From the NCBI RefSeq assembly GCF_001426945.1, contig NZ_LMFS01000003.1:219108-283107 (forward strand): a stretch of DNA of 64,000 nucleotides. Reading direction: 5' to 3'. Below the pieces are notes generated by a model, which ran no database searches, was not told the origin of the DNA, and worked only from the letters and a program-made list of their open reading frames with translations. Numbering within the stretch: position 1 is the stretch's first letter; every line of letters begins with the position of its first letter. Shown here in pieces: positions 47,758 through 58,691 of the stretch. Position numbers and translations under genes: made by a program. Source of the stretch: Pseudolabrys sp. Root1462 (GTDB lineage: Bacteria; Pseudomonadota; Alphaproteobacteria; Rhizobiales; Xanthobacteraceae).

Positions 47758-48770
47758 GCCGTCACCCTGACCTGTGCCCGATCCGCGGCGATCTTCGCGT
47801 CACGGTCAGGATCCCCGAGCGGGTAATGGCAGCGCACGCCGCCGCCGATCGGCCAGTCGCGCAATTCGGGGCGGTCGGCAAAGCAGCGCGGCGTCGCATA
47901 GGTGCAGCGCGGCGCGAACAGGCAACCCGCCGGCCGCTCGTAGAGGCTCGGCACGCTGCCGGGGATGGTGGCGAGGCGGTCGCCGATGCGGCTTTCCGGC
48001 CGGGCGGCGAGCAGCGCCGCGGTGTAGGGATGCTGCGGCTCGGCGAACAGCCGGGACGTGGCGTTCGTCTCCACCACCTGGCCGGAATACATCACGGCGA
48101 CGCGCTGCGCGGTCTCCGATATCACGCCCATGTTGTGGGTGATCAGCACCAGCGCCATGCCGCGCTCGCGCTGCAGCGACATCAGCAGGTCGAGGATCTG
48201 CGCCTGGATGGTGACATCGAGCGCGGTGGTCGGCTCGTCGGCGATCAGCAGTTTCGGATTGCAGGCGATCGCCATGGCGATCATGACGCGCTGGTTCATG
48301 CCGCCGGACATCTGATGCGGATAGGCGGACAGCCGGCTTTCGGGCGCGGGGATGCCGACCTGCTCGAACAATTCGATGGCGCGGCGGTGCGCCGCCTTGC
48401 GGTCCATGTTCTCGTGCAGGCGCAAGGTTTCGGTGATCTGGAAGCCGACGGTGTAGCAGGGATTGAGACTGGTCGCCGGCTCCTGGAAGATCATCGCCAT
48501 GTCTTTGCCGACGATCTTGCGGCGTTCGCGGTCGCTCAGGGTCAGGAGGTCCTGGCCGCCGAAGATCAGGCGCTCGGCGCTGACGCGGCCGGGATAGGGC
48601 ACAAGACCCATGGCCGCGAGCATGGCGACGCTCTTGCCCGAGCCCGACTCGCCGACGATGCCGAGCACTTCGCCCTCGTCGACCTTCAGCGACACGCCGT
48701 CGACGGCGCGCAGCATGCCTTGCGACGACGGAAACTCCACGACCAGATTGTCGATTTCGATCACGGCCAT
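47754..48770 (-). CDS. Peptide ABC transporter ATP-binding protein (DppD-like)
   Basis: A 338-residue ABC ATPase: Walker [18 protein letters not shown], signature [16 protein letters not shown], Walker [15 protein letters not shown], and the C-terminal cluster region [14 protein letters not shown]. It pairs with DppF as the ATPase heterodimer. ATG at 48770 is used; a GTG three codons earlier overlaps the dppC stop as GTGA and may be the true coupled start. Downstream it overlaps dppF. Confidence 0.93.
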
Positions 48771-48775
48771 GATCG

Positions 48776-49687
48776 TCACCGCTTCAGCTTCGGATCGAGC
48801 GCATCGCGCAGGCCGTCGCCGAGCAAATTGAAGGCCAGCACGGTGATCAGGATCATGATTCCGGGGAAGGTCACCACCCACCAGGCGCGCAGCACGAATT
48901 CGCGCGCATCGGCGAGCATGGTGCCCCATTCCGGCGTCGGCGGCTGCGCTCCGAGGCCGATGAAGCCCAGCGCGGCGGCATCGAGGATGGCCGTGGAGAT
49001 ACCGAGCGTCGCCTGCACGATCAGCGGCGCGGCGCAGTTCGGCAGGATCTCCTTGACGATGATGCGCAGGCTGCCGGCGCCGGTCAGCCGCGCCGCGGTG
49101 ACGTAGTCTTTCGCCGTCTCCGCGATCACGGTGGCGCGTACGATGCGCACATAGTGCGGCAGCAGCACGGTGGCGACCGCGATCAGGGCATTGACGATGC
49201 CCGGCCCGAGAATGGCGACGATGATGATAGCCAGCAGCAGTGTCGGCAGCGTCAGCAGGATATCCATCATGCGCATGATGGCGATCTCGACGATGCCGCG
49301 GAAAAATCCGGCGACCAGGCCGAGAATGGTGCCGATGGTCACCGACAGGGCGACCACGGCGAGGCCGATCAGCAGTGACAGCCGCGCGCCATAGATCAGC
49401 CGCGAGAGCATGTCGCGGCCGATGGCGTCGGTGCCGAGCCAGTGGCCGGCGACGCTCCCGGCCTGCCATATCGGCGGCTTGAGGAAGGCCTGCGGATTGG
49501 TGTCGATCGGAGAGAATGGCGCGAAGAGGTTGGCGAAGGCGCCGAGCAGAACCAGCACGACGATGGTGCCGAAGCCGATCATCGCACCGCGATTGGCGGC
49601 GAAATAGGACAGGAATTCGGCAAAGGGATGCGTCGGGCCTGACGGAGCCTTGGCAGCGGCGGATGCTGGTGTGGCTTCGATGGTCAT
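48776..49687 (-). CDS. Peptide ABC transporter permease (DppC-like)
   Basis: A 303-residue inner-membrane permease of the DppC/OppC group with about six transmembrane helices after a short cytoplasmic lead-in. The conserved cytoplasmic EAA-like loop is around [22 protein letters not shown] at 49687 overlaps the dppB stop as ATGA. It forms the translocation channel with DppB. Confidence 0.92.
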   Translation of the reverse strand: MTIEATPASAAAKAPSGPTHPFAEFLSYFAANRGAMIGFGTIVVLVLLGAFANLFAPFSPIDTNPQAFLKPPIWQAGSVAGHWLGTDAIGRDMLSRLIYGARLSLLIGLAVVALSVTIGTILGLVAGFFRGIVEIAIMRMMDILLTLPTLLLAIIIVAILGPGIVNALIAVATVLLPHYVRIVRATVIAETAKDYVTAARLTGAGSLRIIVKEILPNCAAPLIVQATLGISTAILDAAALGFIGLGAQPPTPEWGTMLADAREFVLRAWWVVTFPGIMILITVLAFNLLGDGLRDALDPKLKR

Positions 49688-50694
49688 CGCTGGTGCCTGA
49701 TGCGCGGGTTGATCAGGCCGTAGGTCATGTCGACGATCAGGTTGATCGCCATGATGATCGTACCGATCAGCAGCGTGCCGCCTTGCAGCACCGGGTAGTC
49801 GCGCCGGGCGATGCCGTCGATCAGCCACTTGCCGACGCCGGGCCACGAGAAGATCGTTTCGGTCAGGATCGCGCCGGTGAACAGCACGCCGACCTGCAGG
49901 CCGATGACGGTGACGATCGGAATCAGGGCGTTGCGGAAGGCGTGCACCGCGACGACGCGGAAGCTAGAGAGGCCTTTGGCGCGCGCCGTGCGAATGTAAT
50001 CTTCACCGAGCACCTCCAGCATGGCCGAACGCGTCATGCGCGCGATCACCGCGAGCGGCACGGTGCCGAGCACGATCGCCGGCAGGATGAGGTGCGACAC
50101 CGCCGACCAGAAGGCGTCGATGTCGCCGGCCAGCAGCGTATCGATCAGCAGGAAGCCGGTCTTCGCCTCGACGAAATACAGGACCGCGATCCGGCCGGAC
50201 ACCGGCGTCCAGCCGAGTTGCACGGAGAACAACAGAATGAGCAGCAGGCCCCACCAGAAGATCGGCATCGAATAGCCGGTCAGCGACAGGCCCATGATGC
50301 CCTGGTCGAAGATGGAATTGCGGCGCACCGCGGCGATGATGCCGGCGGGAATGCCGAGCAGCAGCGCAAAGGCGAGGGCGCATAGCGACAATTCGACCGT
50401 CGCCGGAAACAGGCTGGAAAATTCCTCGATCACCGATTTGTGGGTGACGATCGAGCGGCCGAGATCGCCCTGAACGAGACGCGAGATGTAAAGCCCGTAT
50501 TGAACGATGACCGGGCGGTCGAAGCCGTATTCGTGGACCAGGCGCGCGTGTTCGGCCGGATCGATGCCACGTTCGCCGGCCATGGTCTCGATCGGATCGC
50601 CGGGGATGAGCCGGACCAGGACAAAGACCAGCAATGTGATTCCGATGAAGGTCGGAATCACCAGGGAAACGCGGGTGAGCAGGAAGCGAAGCAT
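49684..50694 (-). CDS. Peptide ABC transporter permease (DppB-like)
   Basis: A 336-residue permease of the DppB/OppB group with six transmembrane segments and the EAA-type loop ([19 protein letters not shown]). The N-terminus [21 protein letters not shown] is the first membrane helix, as expected for this subfamily. Starts ATG at 50694, 48 nt after dppA, with a strong hairpin between them. Confidence 0.93.
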   Translation of the reverse strand: MLRFLLTRVSLVIPTFIGITLLVFVLVRLIPGDPIETMAGERGIDPAEHARLVHEYGFDRPVIVQYGLYISRLVQGDLGRSIVTHKSVIEEFSSLFPATVELSLCALAFALLLGIPAGIIAAVRRNSIFDQGIMGLSLTGYSMPIFWWGLLLILLFSVQLGWTPVSGRIAVLYFVEAKTGFLLIDTLLAGDIDAFWSAVSHLILPAIVLGTVPLAVIARMTRSAMLEVLGEDYIRTARAKGLSSFRVVAVHAFRNALIPIVTVIGLQVGVLFTGAILTETIFSWPGVGKWLIDGIARRDYPVLQGGTLLIGTIIMAINLIVDMTYGLINPRIRHQR

Positions 50695-50705
50695 GTCTGG
50701 CGAAA

Positions 50706-50732
50706 CGGGGCGGTCCTGTTCGGACCGCCCCG
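50706..50732 (-). terminator. Hairpin between dppA and dppB
   Basis: Perfect 11-bp stem CGGGGCGGTCC / GGACCGCCCCG with a 5-nt loop and no T-run. Such hairpins often partly terminate or stabilise the binding-protein mRNA so that it exceeds the permease messages. Confidence 0.7.
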
Positions 50733-50742
50733 CTTGTGCCGC

Positions 50743-52335
50743 TTACTTGATGTCGACGCCGTAGAAGGTGTGGCGGCCAAACGGCGACAGCTTGAAGCCG
50801 ACCACTTCCTTACGCACGGGCTTGAGTTGCACCGAGTGCGCGATGGTGAACCACGGCGCCTGCTCCTTGAAGATCACCTGCGCCTGTTCGTAGAGCTTGG
50901 TGCGCTCGGCCTGGTCGCTGGTGGTCTTCGCCTTCTGCACCAGGTCCTCGAACGGCTGGTAGCAGAACTTGGCGATGTTGGAGCCGTTCGACTTCGCCGA
51001 GGCGCAGCCGAGCAGGGTGTTGAGGAAGTTGTCCGGATCGCCGTTGTCACCGGTCCAGCCGAGCTGCGCCATCTGATGTTCGCCGGCCTGGGCGCGCTTG
51101 CGATATTCGCCCCACTCATAGGACACGATCTTGGCCTGGATACCGACCTTGGCGAGGTCGGCCTGCATCAGTTCGGCAATGCGCTTGGCATTCGGGTTGT
51201 ACGGGCGCTGCACCGGCATGGCCCACAGGTCGGTTTCGAAGCCGTTCGGATAACCCGCTTCGGCGAGCAGCTTCTTCGCCGCTGCCGGATCATACGGATC
51301 GTCCTTCACCGACTTGTTGTACGACCACATCGTCGGCGGGATCGGATTGGTCGCCGGCACGCCGCTCGACAGGAACACCGCGTCGACGATCGCCTTCTTG
51401 TTCATCGCCATGTTGACGGCCTTGCGCACGCGCACGTCGTCGAACGGCTTCTTGGTGGTGTTGTAGGCGAGGTAACCGATATTCAGGCCGGGCTGCTCGA
51501 GCACGGTGACATTCGGATCCTTGCGCATGGCATCGAGATCGGCCGGGTTCGGATAGGGCATGACATGGCATTCGCCCTTCTGCACCTTGGCCCAGCGCAC
51601 CGACGCATCCGGCGTGATCGAGAAGATCAGGTCGTCGATCGCCGCTTTGCCGCCCCAGAACTGCGGGAACGTCTTGTAGCGGATGATGGCGTCCTTCTGG
51701 TATTGCACGAGATAGAACGGACCCGAGCCGATCGGCTCTTGATCGATCTTCTCCGGCGTGCCGGCCTTCAGCATGGCGTCGGCATATTCCTTCGACTGCA
51801 CGCCGGCATATTCCATGGCGAGGTCGGAAAGGAACGGCGCTTCCGGCGCGTTCAGCGTCACCTTGACGGTGTAGTCATCGACCTTCTCCACGGACTTGAG
51901 CAGCTTCGGCATGCCCATGTCGTTGAAGTAGGAGTGGTTCGAACTCGTCACCTTGAAGTACGGGTTCGATTCCTTCCACTGGCGCTCGAACATGAACAGG
52001 ATGTCGTCGGCGTTCATGTCGCGCGTCGGCTTGAAATTGGCATTCGAGTGCCACTTCACGCCCTTGCGCAAATGGAAAGTGTAAACGGTGCCGTCAGCGG
52101 AGATGTCCCACTTTTCGGCAAGGCCGGGGATCACATTGGTGGTGCCGCGTTCGAAATCGACGATGCGGCTGTAGATCTGACTGTTGACGTCGAACGACGT
52201 GCCAGTGGTGTTGATGCCGGGATAGAAGTTCTCCGGGCTGCCTTCCGAACAGAAGACCAGCGTTTTCGCGGACACCGGCGTGGCAAACAGCGCCGCCACG
52301 ATGGCGAGCGCCGGCAGCGTACGATTATATGACAT
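50743..52335 (-). CDS. Peptide ABC transporter substrate-binding protein (DppA-like)
   Basis: A 530-residue periplasmic binding protein of the SBP family 5 (peptide/nickel). A signal peptide spans about residues 1-23 (TLPALAIVAALFATPVSA), and the mature chain has FCSEGSPENFYPGINTTG and the family core around DGTVYTFHLRKGVKWH. It captures di- or oligopeptides (or, in some members, other ligands) for the DppBCDF complex. First gene of the operon. ATG at 52335. Confidence 0.94.
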   Translation of the reverse strand: MSYNRTLPALAIVAALFATPVSAKTLVFCSEGSPENFYPGINTTGTSFDVNSQIYSRIVDFERGTTNVIPGLAEKWDISADGTVYTFHLRKGVKWHSNANFKPTRDMNADDILFMFERQWKESNPYFKVTSSNHSYFNDMGMPKLLKSVEKVDDYTVKVTLNAPEAPFLSDLAMEYAGVQSKEYADAMLKAGTPEKIDQEPIGSGPFYLVQYQKDAIIRYKTFPQFWGGKAAIDDLIFSITPDASVRWAKVQKGECHVMPYPNPADLDAMRKDPNVTVLEQPGLNIGYLAYNTTKKPFDDVRVRKAVNMAMNKKAIVDAVFLSSGVPATNPIPPTMWSYNKSVKDDPYDPAAAKKLLAEAGYPNGFETDLWAMPVQRPYNPNAKRIAELMQADLAKVGIQAKIVSYEWGEYRKRAQAGEHQMAQLGWTGDNGDPDNFLNTLLGCASAKSNGSNIAKFCYQPFEDLVQKAKTTSDQAERTKLYEQAQVIFKEQAPWFTIAHSVQLKPVRKEVVGFKLSPFGRHTFYGVDIK

Positions 52336-52521
52336 GAGCCCCTCACATGAGAGCCGGGGAACGCCCCTCAGCGTTCAATCCCGGTCTACTGAAGGGGAAA
52401 TGCTAGCCTAAGGTTTCAGAGCCGTCACGGTGCTAGCTGAGGCCACGATCTCGTGATTTAGGCGAAGGCCTCTGTCGCGGCGCACCAAAGACGGCGGCAA
52501 AGGTCGGGTGCGCGGGGAAAT

Positions 52522-52597
52522 TGGTGGAGCCAGGCGGGATCGAACCGCCGACCTCCTGCATGCCATGCAGGCGCTCTCCCAGCTGAGCTATGGCCCC
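52522..52597 (-). tRNA. tRNA-Ala (GGC anticodon)
   Basis: A 76-nt tRNA including encoded CCA, on the minus strand. Acceptor stem GGGGCCA pairs with TGGCTCC and contains the G3:U70 wobble that identifies alanine tRNAs. The anticodon stem CCTGC / GCAGG encloses ATGGCAT, giving anticodon GGC. It decodes GCC and GCU alanine codons. Confidence 0.96.
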
Positions 52598-52678
52598 GTA
52601 ACGGGATGAGATGACTAGTCGGAAACGCCGGAAAAAGCAAAGGTTCCGATAGCCCGGCAATAAGCCTTTTTTTGCGGC

Positions 52679-53086
52679 CTATTGTTCCTCTTCCTTTTCG
52701 ATGCCGTCGCCGATGATATCGGTGACGTCATCATCGCCTTCTTCCTCTTCCTGAATGAAGGCGTCATCGTCAAGGCTCTCGTCGTCGGCCTCGATCTCTT
52801 CCTCTTCGGCGACGACCTCGCCCTTCTTCTTGGTCTTGCCCTGCTGCTCGCTGTCGGCGTCCTCGAGCGATACGAATTCGGCGTCCGCGGTCTCCGGAAC
52901 AATCGACTCCGCTTCCGCGACCGGGGCGGCCCGCGCGGCTTCCGGCCGGCTGCGCGACTGCGGCGGCGCGACGATGGGCACGACCTTGCCCGTATAGGGC
53001 GAAATAACCGGCGACTTGCCCATGTCGTAGAATTTGCGGCCGGTATCCGGGCAAATGCGCTTGGTGCCGAGTTCGGGTTTAGCCAC
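52679..53086 (-). CDS. TIGR02300 (FYDLN acid) family protein
   Basis: A 135-residue protein. The N-terminal segment MAKPELGTKRICPDTGRKFYDM contains the family FYDLN-type motif with a CxxxxGxKFY pattern that may bind a metal; the rest is strikingly acidic and low in complexity (many Glu and Asp repeats), likely disordered. It occurs only in alphaproteobacteria and no function is established. Starts with GTG at 53086, divergent from aroA. Confidence 0.87.
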   Translation of the reverse strand: MAKPELGTKRICPDTGRKFYDMGKSPVISPYTGKVVPIVAPPQSRSRPEAARAAPVAEAESIVPETADAEFVSLEDADSEQQGKTKKKGEVVAEEEEIEADDESLDDDAFIQEEEEGDDDVTDIIGDGIEKEEEQ

Positions 53087-53290
53087 GATCTGTGTGTCCT
53101 GAAAAGAAATGCCGTTGAATAGGATGGCGCTTCACTTGGCTAGTTGTGCCGCGCCTGTCAATAGCGGGAAACAGGCGGGAATTGGGCGGGTGCGCCGGGA
53201 TGACGGCCCGCGGGCCCGCATGGTAGACGGCCCCCATTCGCAGCGGCCGGTCTCCCTGGCCGCGGCCAGACGCCAAAGGATACCCCCAGC

Positions 53291-54643
53291 GTGAGCGATG
53301 CCCCCCGCACCCCCCTTTCCGCCCGCGCCGGCGGGGCCATGACCGGGCGCATCCGGGTGCCCGGGGACAAATCGATTTCGCACCGCGCCCTTATTCTGGG
53401 GGCGCTGACGGTCGGCGAAACCACGATTTCCGGGTTGCTGGAAGGCGACGACGTGCTCAACACCGCCGGCGCCATGCGGGCGCTGGGCGCCAAGGTCGAG
53501 AACCTCGGCGGCGGCAACTGGCGGGTCCACGGCGTCGGCGTCGGCGGCTTCGCCGAACCGGCCGCCGTCCTCGACTTCGGCAATTCCGGCACCGGCTGCC
53601 GGCTGGTCATGGGCGCCGTGGCCGGCTGCCCGATCACCGCGACCTTCGACGGCGACGCCTCGCTGCGCAGCCGGCCGATGCGGCGCATCCTCGACCCGCT
53701 CGCCAAAATGGGCGCCCGGGTGATCGACCAGGCCGAGGGCGGCCGGTTGCCCCTGACGCTGAAGGGCGCGACCGATCCGCTGCCGATCGAATACGAGACG
53801 CCGGTCGCCTCGGCGCAGATCAAGTCGGCAGTGCTGCTCGCCGGCCTCGCCGCGCCGGGCGAGACCATCGTCATCGAGACCGAAGCCTCGCGCGATCACA
53901 CCGAGAAGATGCTCAAGCACTTCGGCGCCAAGATCGTGACCAAGCCGCATGGCGATCACGGCCGCCGCATCGTGCTGCAGGGTCAGCCCGAGCTCGAGCC
54001 GTGCCACGTCGCCGTGCCGGCCGATCCTTCCTCGGCGGCGTTTCCGATGGTCGGCGCGCTGATCGTGCCGGGCTCCGAGATCATTCTCGACGGCGTCATG
54101 CTCAATCCGCTGCGCACCGGATTGTTTACCACGTTGCGCGAAATGGGCGCCAAGATCACGGAAGAGAACAAGCGCGATGACGGCGGCGAGAACGTCGCCG
54201 ACCTGCGCGTCACCTTCTCCGCGCTGAAGGGCGTCGCGGTGCCGGCCGAGCGCGCGCCGTCGATGATCGACGAATATCTCGTCCTCGCGGTGGCCGCCGC
54301 CTTTGCCGAAGGCAAGACGCACATGCACGGACTCAAGGAGCTGCGCGTCAAGGAAAGCGATCGTCTCGAAGCGACGGCGGCGATGTTGCGCGTCAACGGC
54401 GTCACCGTCGATATCGAAGGCGACGACATGATCGTGCACGGCATGGGGGCAGGCGGCGTGCCCGGCGGCGGCGAGGTCGCCACCCACATGGATCACCGCA
54501 TCGCCATGTCGGCGCTGATGATGGGGCTTGCCGCGAAGCAGCCCGTGCGCATCGACGACTCGGCCTTCATCGCCACCAGCTTCCCGGGCTTCGTCGATCT
54601 GATGAAGGGCTTAGGCGCTAATTTGGGCGCGGACCTGTCGTGA
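53291..54643 (+). CDS. aroA: 3-phosphoshikimate 1-carboxyvinyltransferase (EPSP synthase)
   Basis: Sixth shikimate-pathway step, joining PEP to shikimate 3-phosphate. The 450-residue product has [15 protein letters not shown], the class II-like glycine region [17 protein letters not shown] and the C-terminal [15 protein letters not shown] segment. Starts with GTG at 53291 with AAAGGA upstream. Its stop overlaps cmk as GTGA, so the two genes are translationally coupled, as in many Rhizobiales. The alphaproteobacterial (CP4-like) branch is the likely type. Confidence 0.97.
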   Translation: MSDAPRTPLSARAGGAMTGRIRVPGDKSISHRALILGALTVGETTISGLLEGDDVLNTAGAMRALGAKVENLGGGNWRVHGVGVGGFAEPAAVLDFGNSGTGCRLVMGAVAGCPITATFDGDASLRSRPMRRILDPLAKMGARVIDQAEGGRLPLTLKGATDPLPIEYETPVASAQIKSAVLLAGLAAPGETIVIETEASRDHTEKMLKHFGAKIVTKPHGDHGRRIVLQGQPELEPCHVAVPADPSSAAFPMVGALIVPGSEIILDGVMLNPLRTGLFTTLREMGAKITEENKRDDGGENVADLRVTFSALKGVAVPAERAPSMIDEYLVLAVAAAFAEGKTHMHGLKELRVKESDRLEATAAMLRVNGVTVDIEGDDMIVHGMGAGGVPGGGEVATHMDHRIAMSALMMGLAAKQPVRIDDSAFIATSFPGFVDLMKGLGANLGADLS

Positions 54644-55266
54644 TCATCGCCATCGACGGGCCGGCGGCGTCCGGCAAGGGTACGATCGGCAAGCGGCTGG
54701 CCGCGCATTACCGGCTGCGCCATCTCGACACCGGTCTCCTGTACCGCGCGGTCGGCAAGACCGTGCTCGATGCCGGGAAGAAACCCGATGACCGGATCGC
54801 CGCGATTGCCGCGGCGCAGGCGCTCGACCTGTCGCGCTTCAACGAGGCGGTGCTGAAGAGCGCCGAGGTCGGCGAAGCGGCCTCTTACGTCTCGGCGATT
54901 CCGGAAGTGCGCGCGGCGCTGGTCGACTTCCAGCGCAATTTCGCGGTGACGCCGCCCGGCGCCGTGCTCGACGGCCGCGACATCGGCACCGTGATCTGTC
55001 CCGACGCCGACGTGAAGATCTTCGTCACCGCGAGCCCGGAAACGCGCGCGGCACGCCGCGCCGCCGAATATCGCGCCGGCGGCAAGACGATCGACGACGC
55101 CACCGTGCTCGCCGACATCCGCAAGCGCGACGAGCGCGACTCGTCCCGCTCTGCCGCGCCGCTGAAGCAGGCGGCGGATGCGGTGCTGCTCGACACCACG
55201 ACGATGGGTGTCGAGGACGCGGTGAAGGCGGCGATCGCGATCGTGGAAAGCAAGCGATTGCGTTGA
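54640..55266 (+). CDS. cmk: Cytidylate kinase
   Basis: Phosphorylates CMP and dCMP. The 208-residue product starts [20 protein letters not shown] (P-loop) and has the NMP-binding [10 protein letters not shown] and the LID-region [21 protein letters not shown]. Starts with GTG at 54640 overlapping the aroA stop. In many relatives rpsA follows directly; here three cys genes on the opposite strand come between. Confidence 0.96.
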   Translation: MIIAIDGPAASGKGTIGKRLAAHYRLRHLDTGLLYRAVGKTVLDAGKKPDDRIAAIAAAQALDLSRFNEAVLKSAEVGEAASYVSAIPEVRAALVDFQRNFAVTPPGAVLDGRDIGTVICPDADVKIFVTASPETRAARRAAEYRAGGKTIDDATVLADIRKRDERDSSRSAAPLKQAADAVLLDTTTMGVEDAVKAAIAIVESKRLR

Positions 55267-55287
55267 GCGGAACTGTATTCTCCGTTC

Positions 55288-55356
55288 ATTCCCGCGAAAG
55301 CGGGAATCCAGAGCGACTTCAGGTCTTGGCTTCCGGGTCCCCGCTTGCGCGGGGAC
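55288..55356. repeat. Hairpin repeat pair after cmk
   Basis: ATTCCCGC-GAAA-GCGGGAAT (55288-55307) and GTCCCCGC-TTGC-GCGGGGAC (55337-55356). The second matches the 21962-21981 element. They lie between convergent cmk and cysN and probably terminate both. Confidence 0.75.
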
Positions 55357-55369
55357 GAACGGCATTGTT

Positions 55370-56965
55370 CTAGCGCCGTCCCCACGGCACCAGCGCCCAG
55401 GCGCGCTCGTGGAAGTAATAGAGCGCGATCTTGGTGACGATCTCGGTCAGTGCGATGGAGCCGGCCACCTTGGAATTGCCGGTGATCAGCCAGCCGATGA
55501 TGAAGGTGTCGAAGCTGCCGGTGAAACGCCAGCTCAGCGCCTTGGCGATGGAGCGGCTGTGCGATTCGCGCGCGCCGAACAGCCGGGCGACGCGTAGCGC
55601 GACGTGACCGATCAGGCTGGTGCGCACTGGCGCGGCTTGCTCTTCCGCTGAAGCGCGTTCGATCAGGCCCATCGCTACGGTGTCGTGGCTCTCGGCGTCG
55701 ATCAGGACGAAGCTGCCGGTGTCGCGGTTGTCGTCATAGGCGTCGGCCGCGAGCGGGCGGTCGAGCTCCAGCGTGCACAGGCCGAACTCGTTGCTGAGCA
55801 GGCTGTCGGCGGGTTTGATCGCGGCGTCTTCCGCCAGATCGATGAGCTTGATCGGACCGGCAATGCGCGCCGCGGCCTTGGCGGTGCCGAGCTTGATGTG
55901 GAAGCGGCCGCCGGGCGCCAGCGCGCCAGTATCCCCACTTTGGCCCATCCAGAAGATGCGGGCGTTGAAGCGGTCCGACACCGACGCGGGCGCGGCCGCA
56001 TCGGCAAGGATATCGCCGCGCGATACATCGACGTCGTCGGTCAGCGTCAGCGTCACCGACTGGCCGATGGTGGCGCGCGCCAGTTCGCCGCCCGCGGTGA
56101 TGATTTCCTTGATGCGGGTGCGCTGGCCGGAGGGCTGCACCACGATCTCCTGACCCGGCGTCACGATGCCGCCGGCGATCAGCCCGCAATAGCCGCGGAA
56201 ATCCGGCGTCGGCCGGCTCACCCATTGCACCGCCATGCGGAACGCGGCTTTTGCGGCGCGCGGCGTCGCATCGACGGTTTCCAGCTTCTCCAGCAGCGTC
56301 GGGCCGCGATACCAGGCCATGGCGCGGGAGCGGTGCACGACATTGTCGCCCTTCTTCGCCGACACCGGAATGAAGATCAGTTCGACATCGCCAAGTCGCG
56401 TGGCGAAGGCGCGGAAGTCGCGCTCGATCGCGTCGAACACGTCCTGCGCATAGCCGACGATGTCCATCTTGTTGATGGCGATGACCAGATGGCGCACGCC
56501 GAGCGTCGCCGCGATCAGCGCATGGCGCCGCGTCTGCTGCGTCAGCCCGGATTGCGCGTTGATGAGGATGAGCGCCAGTTCGGCGGTGGAAGCGCCGGTC
56601 GCCATATTGCGGGTGTACTGCTCGTGGCCGGGCGCGTCGGCGACGATGAACTTGCGCTTCGCGGTGGCAAAGAAGCGATAGGCAAGGTCGATGGTGATCT
56701 TCTGCTCGCGCTCGGCGGCCAGTCCGTCGAACAGCAGCGAGAAATCGAGTTCGTTGTCCGGGCCGGTGAGTTGCCCGGTGTCCTTGCGCAGGGTCTCGAT
56801 CTGGTCGTCCGGCACCAGTCTGGCGTCGAACAGCAGGCGGCCGAGCAGGCTCGACTTGCCGTGATCGACCGAGCCGCAGGCGATGAAGCGCAGCAGGCTC
56901 TTGTTTTCGTGGCTGTAGAGAACGGCGTCGCGCGCAAGCTCAATGGGATCGGCGAGAATGTTCAT
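55370..56965 (-). CDS. cysN: Sulfate adenylyltransferase GTPase subunit with C-terminal DUF2061 domain
   Basis: GTPase subunit that drives ATP sulfurylase. GTPase motifs: GSVDHGKSS, DAPGHEQYT and NKMDIVGYAQ. Domains 2 and 3 follow to about residue 460. The last ~65 residues are not an APS kinase but a DUF2061-type membrane segment (RSIAKALSWRFTGSFDTFIIGW, then SIALTEIVTKIALYYFHERAW), so this CysN carries a membrane domain fused at its C-terminus; total 531 residues against about 475 in E. coli. CysD and CysN share one base (TGATG), indicating coupled translation. Confidence 0.93.
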   Translation of the reverse strand: MNILADPIELARDAVLYSHENKSLLRFIACGSVDHGKSSLLGRLLFDARLVPDDQIETLRKDTGQLTGPDNELDFSLLFDGLAAEREQKITIDLAYRFFATAKRKFIVADAPGHEQYTRNMATGASTAELALILINAQSGLTQQTRRHALIAATLGVRHLVIAINKMDIVGYAQDVFDAIERDFRAFATRLGDVELIFIPVSAKKGDNVVHRSRAMAWYRGPTLLEKLETVDATPRAAKAAFRMAVQWVSRPTPDFRGYCGLIAGGIVTPGQEIVVQPSGQRTRIKEIITAGGELARATIGQSVTLTLTDDVDVSRGDILADAAAPASVSDRFNARIFWMGQSGDTGALAPGGRFHIKLGTAKAAARIAGPIKLIDLAEDAAIKPADSLLSNEFGLCTLELDRPLAADAYDDNRDTGSFVLIDAESHDTVAMGLIERASAEEQAAPVRTSLIGHVALRVARLFGARESHSRSIAKALSWRFTGSFDTFIIGWLITGNSKVAGSIALTEIVTKIALYYFHERAWALVPWGRR

Positions 56966-57894
56966 CAGAAGTAGCCTTCCTGCTTCTTGCGTTCCATCGA
57001 GGCGGCGCCGTCCTTGTCGATGACGCGCCCAGCCCGTTCGGAGAAACGGCTGTCGAGGGTCTCGCGGATGATGTCGTCAAGCGTGGTCGCGGTTGAATCG
57101 ATCGCGCCGGTCAGCGGATAGCAGCCGAGCGTGCGGAAGCGCACATTGCGCAGCTCCGGCTGTTCGCCGGGTTCGAGCGGCAGGCGCTCGTCATCGACCA
57201 TGATCAGCGTGCCGCCGCGGGACACCACCGGGCGCGGCTTGGCGAAGTAGAGCGGCACGACGGGGATATTTTCGCGCAGGATGTAGAGCCAGACGTCGAG
57301 CTCGGTCCAGTTCGACAGCGGGAAGACGCGGATGCTCTCGCCCTTGCGCTTCTCGGCGTTGAACAGCCGCCACGGCTCGGGGCGCTGGCGCTTCGGATCC
57401 CAGCGGTGATGCGCGTTGCGGAACGAGAAGATGCGCTCCTTGGCGCGCGACTTGTCCTCGTCACGGCGCGCGCCGCCGATCGCGGCATCGAAGCCGTAGA
57501 GATCGAGCGCCTGGCGCAACGCCTGCGTCTTCATCACGTCGGTATGCAGTTCGGAACCGTGCGTGAACGGGCCGATACCGCGCTTCACGCCGTCCTGGTT
57601 GATATAGACGATGAGATCGAGGCCGAGCTCCTTTGCGCGCGCGTCGCGGAATTCGATCATTTCGCGGAATTTCCACGTCGTATCGACGTGCAGCACCGGG
57701 AACGGCAGCTTGCCCGGATAGAACGCCTTCTGCGCCAGATGCAGCAGCACTGAGGAGTCCTTGCCGATCGAATACAGCATCACCGGCTTGTCGGTTTCGG
57801 CGGCGGTCTCGCGCATGATGTGGATGCTCTCGGCCTCGAGCTGGTCGAGATAGCTCGCGCGCGCCTGCGCGGTGGTGAAGGTGATGTCGTTCAT
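56965..57894 (-). CDS. cysD: Sulfate adenylyltransferase subunit 2
   Basis: Catalytic subunit of ATP sulfurylase, forming APS from sulfate. The 309-residue product has the PP-loop-like segment [21 protein letters not shown] and the conserved [15 protein letters not shown] and [15 protein letters not shown]. Starts ATG at 57894; its stop and the cysN start share a base. Its ATG overlaps the cysH stop (ATGA), placing all three genes in one operon, cysH-cysD-cysN. Confidence 0.96.
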   Translation of the reverse strand: MNDITFTTAQARASYLDQLEAESIHIMRETAAETDKPVMLYSIGKDSSVLLHLAQKAFYPGKLPFPVLHVDTTWKFREMIEFRDARAKELGLDLIVYINQDGVKRGIGPFTHGSELHTDVMKTQALRQALDLYGFDAAIGGARRDEDKSRAKERIFSFRNAHHRWDPKRQRPEPWRLFNAEKRKGESIRVFPLSNWTELDVWLYILRENIPVVPLYFAKPRPVVSRGGTLIMVDDERLPLEPGEQPELRNVRFRTLGCYPLTGAIDSTATTLDDIIRETLDSRFSERAGRVIDKDGAASMERKKQEGYF

Positions 57895-58691
57895 GCGTTA
57901 TGCGTTTCTGTGAGTTTGGCGCGGGCGGCGAGATGCAGCGGATTGGCGTGCAGACCGCATTCGGTCTTGCCTTCGTCTTCCCACCACCAGCGGCCGGCGC
58001 GCTCCGGCTCACCGGGTTGGATGGCGCGCGTGCACGGCGCGCAGCCGATGGAAAGGAAGCCGCGGCCGTGCAGTTCGTTGACCGGCACGGCGTGCTCACG
58101 CGTGAAGGCGACGGCGTGGTCGCGCGTCCAGTCATAGAGCGGATTGATCTTGATGAGGCCGCGTTCGCTGTCGATCGAGGCGAACTCAACGGCGGCGCGG
58201 TGCGCCGATTGGTCGGCGCGCAGTCCGGTGACCCAGCCTTGCGCGCCGTTGAGCGCTGCCTTCAGCGGCAGGACTTTGCGGACATGGCAGCAGGCCTGCC
58301 GCGCGGCGACCGAGTTGCGGAAACCATTGGCGCCTTGCTCGGCGAGCAGCGCGGCAACGGCGCTGGCTTCCGGGGCGACGGCGCGGATGCGCACGCCGTA
58401 ACGCTGCTCGGTCGCGGCCCAGACGTCGTGGGTTTCCTGGAACAGGCGGCCGGTGTCGAGCGTGACGAGATCGACGTCGAGATGCTGGCTGAGAATGGCG
58501 TGGGCGATGGCCTGATCCTCGAGGCCGAAGCTGGTGGTGAAGGTCAGCTTGCCCGGAAGCGCCGCGCGGGCGGCTTTCAGACGGCCGAACAGGTCGAGGG
58601 TTCCGGCGATGGCGTTGAGGTGGGCGACAACGGCGGCCGGATCGGCATCGGGAGCCGGATCAAGCCTGAGAACGGAAGCACTGGGGGACAT
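57891..58691 (-). CDS. cysH: Adenylyl-sulfate (APS) reductase
   Basis: Reduces APS to sulfite. A 266-residue product with the PP-loop region [19 protein letters not shown], paired cysteines in [13 protein letters not shown] and later CAPC (in [20 protein letters not shown]), the four ligands of a [4Fe-4S] cluster, plus the catalytic Cys in KTECGLH. The cluster motifs mark the APS-specific form, so PAPS is not needed and no APS kinase is required here. First gene of the cys operon; a 13-bp dyad lies 32 bp upstream. Confidence 0.94.
   Translation of the reverse strand: MSPSASVLRLDPAPDADPAAVVAHLNAIAGTLDLFGRLKAARAALPGKLTFTTSFGLEDQAIAHAILSQHLDVDLVTLDTGRLFQETHDVWAATEQRYGVRIRAVAPEASAVAALLAEQGANGFRNSVAARQACCHVRKVLPLKAALNGAQGWVTGLRADQSAHRAAVEFASIDSERGLIKINPLYDWTRDHAVAFTREHAVPVNELHGRGFLSIGCAPCTRAIQPGEPERAGRWWWEDEGKTECGLHANPLHLAARAKLTETHNA

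Noticed and set aside
50440-52332. 630-codon open frame on the plus strand opposite dppA and dppB
   Set aside because: Shadow of the dpp genes, which have clear families on the minus strand.
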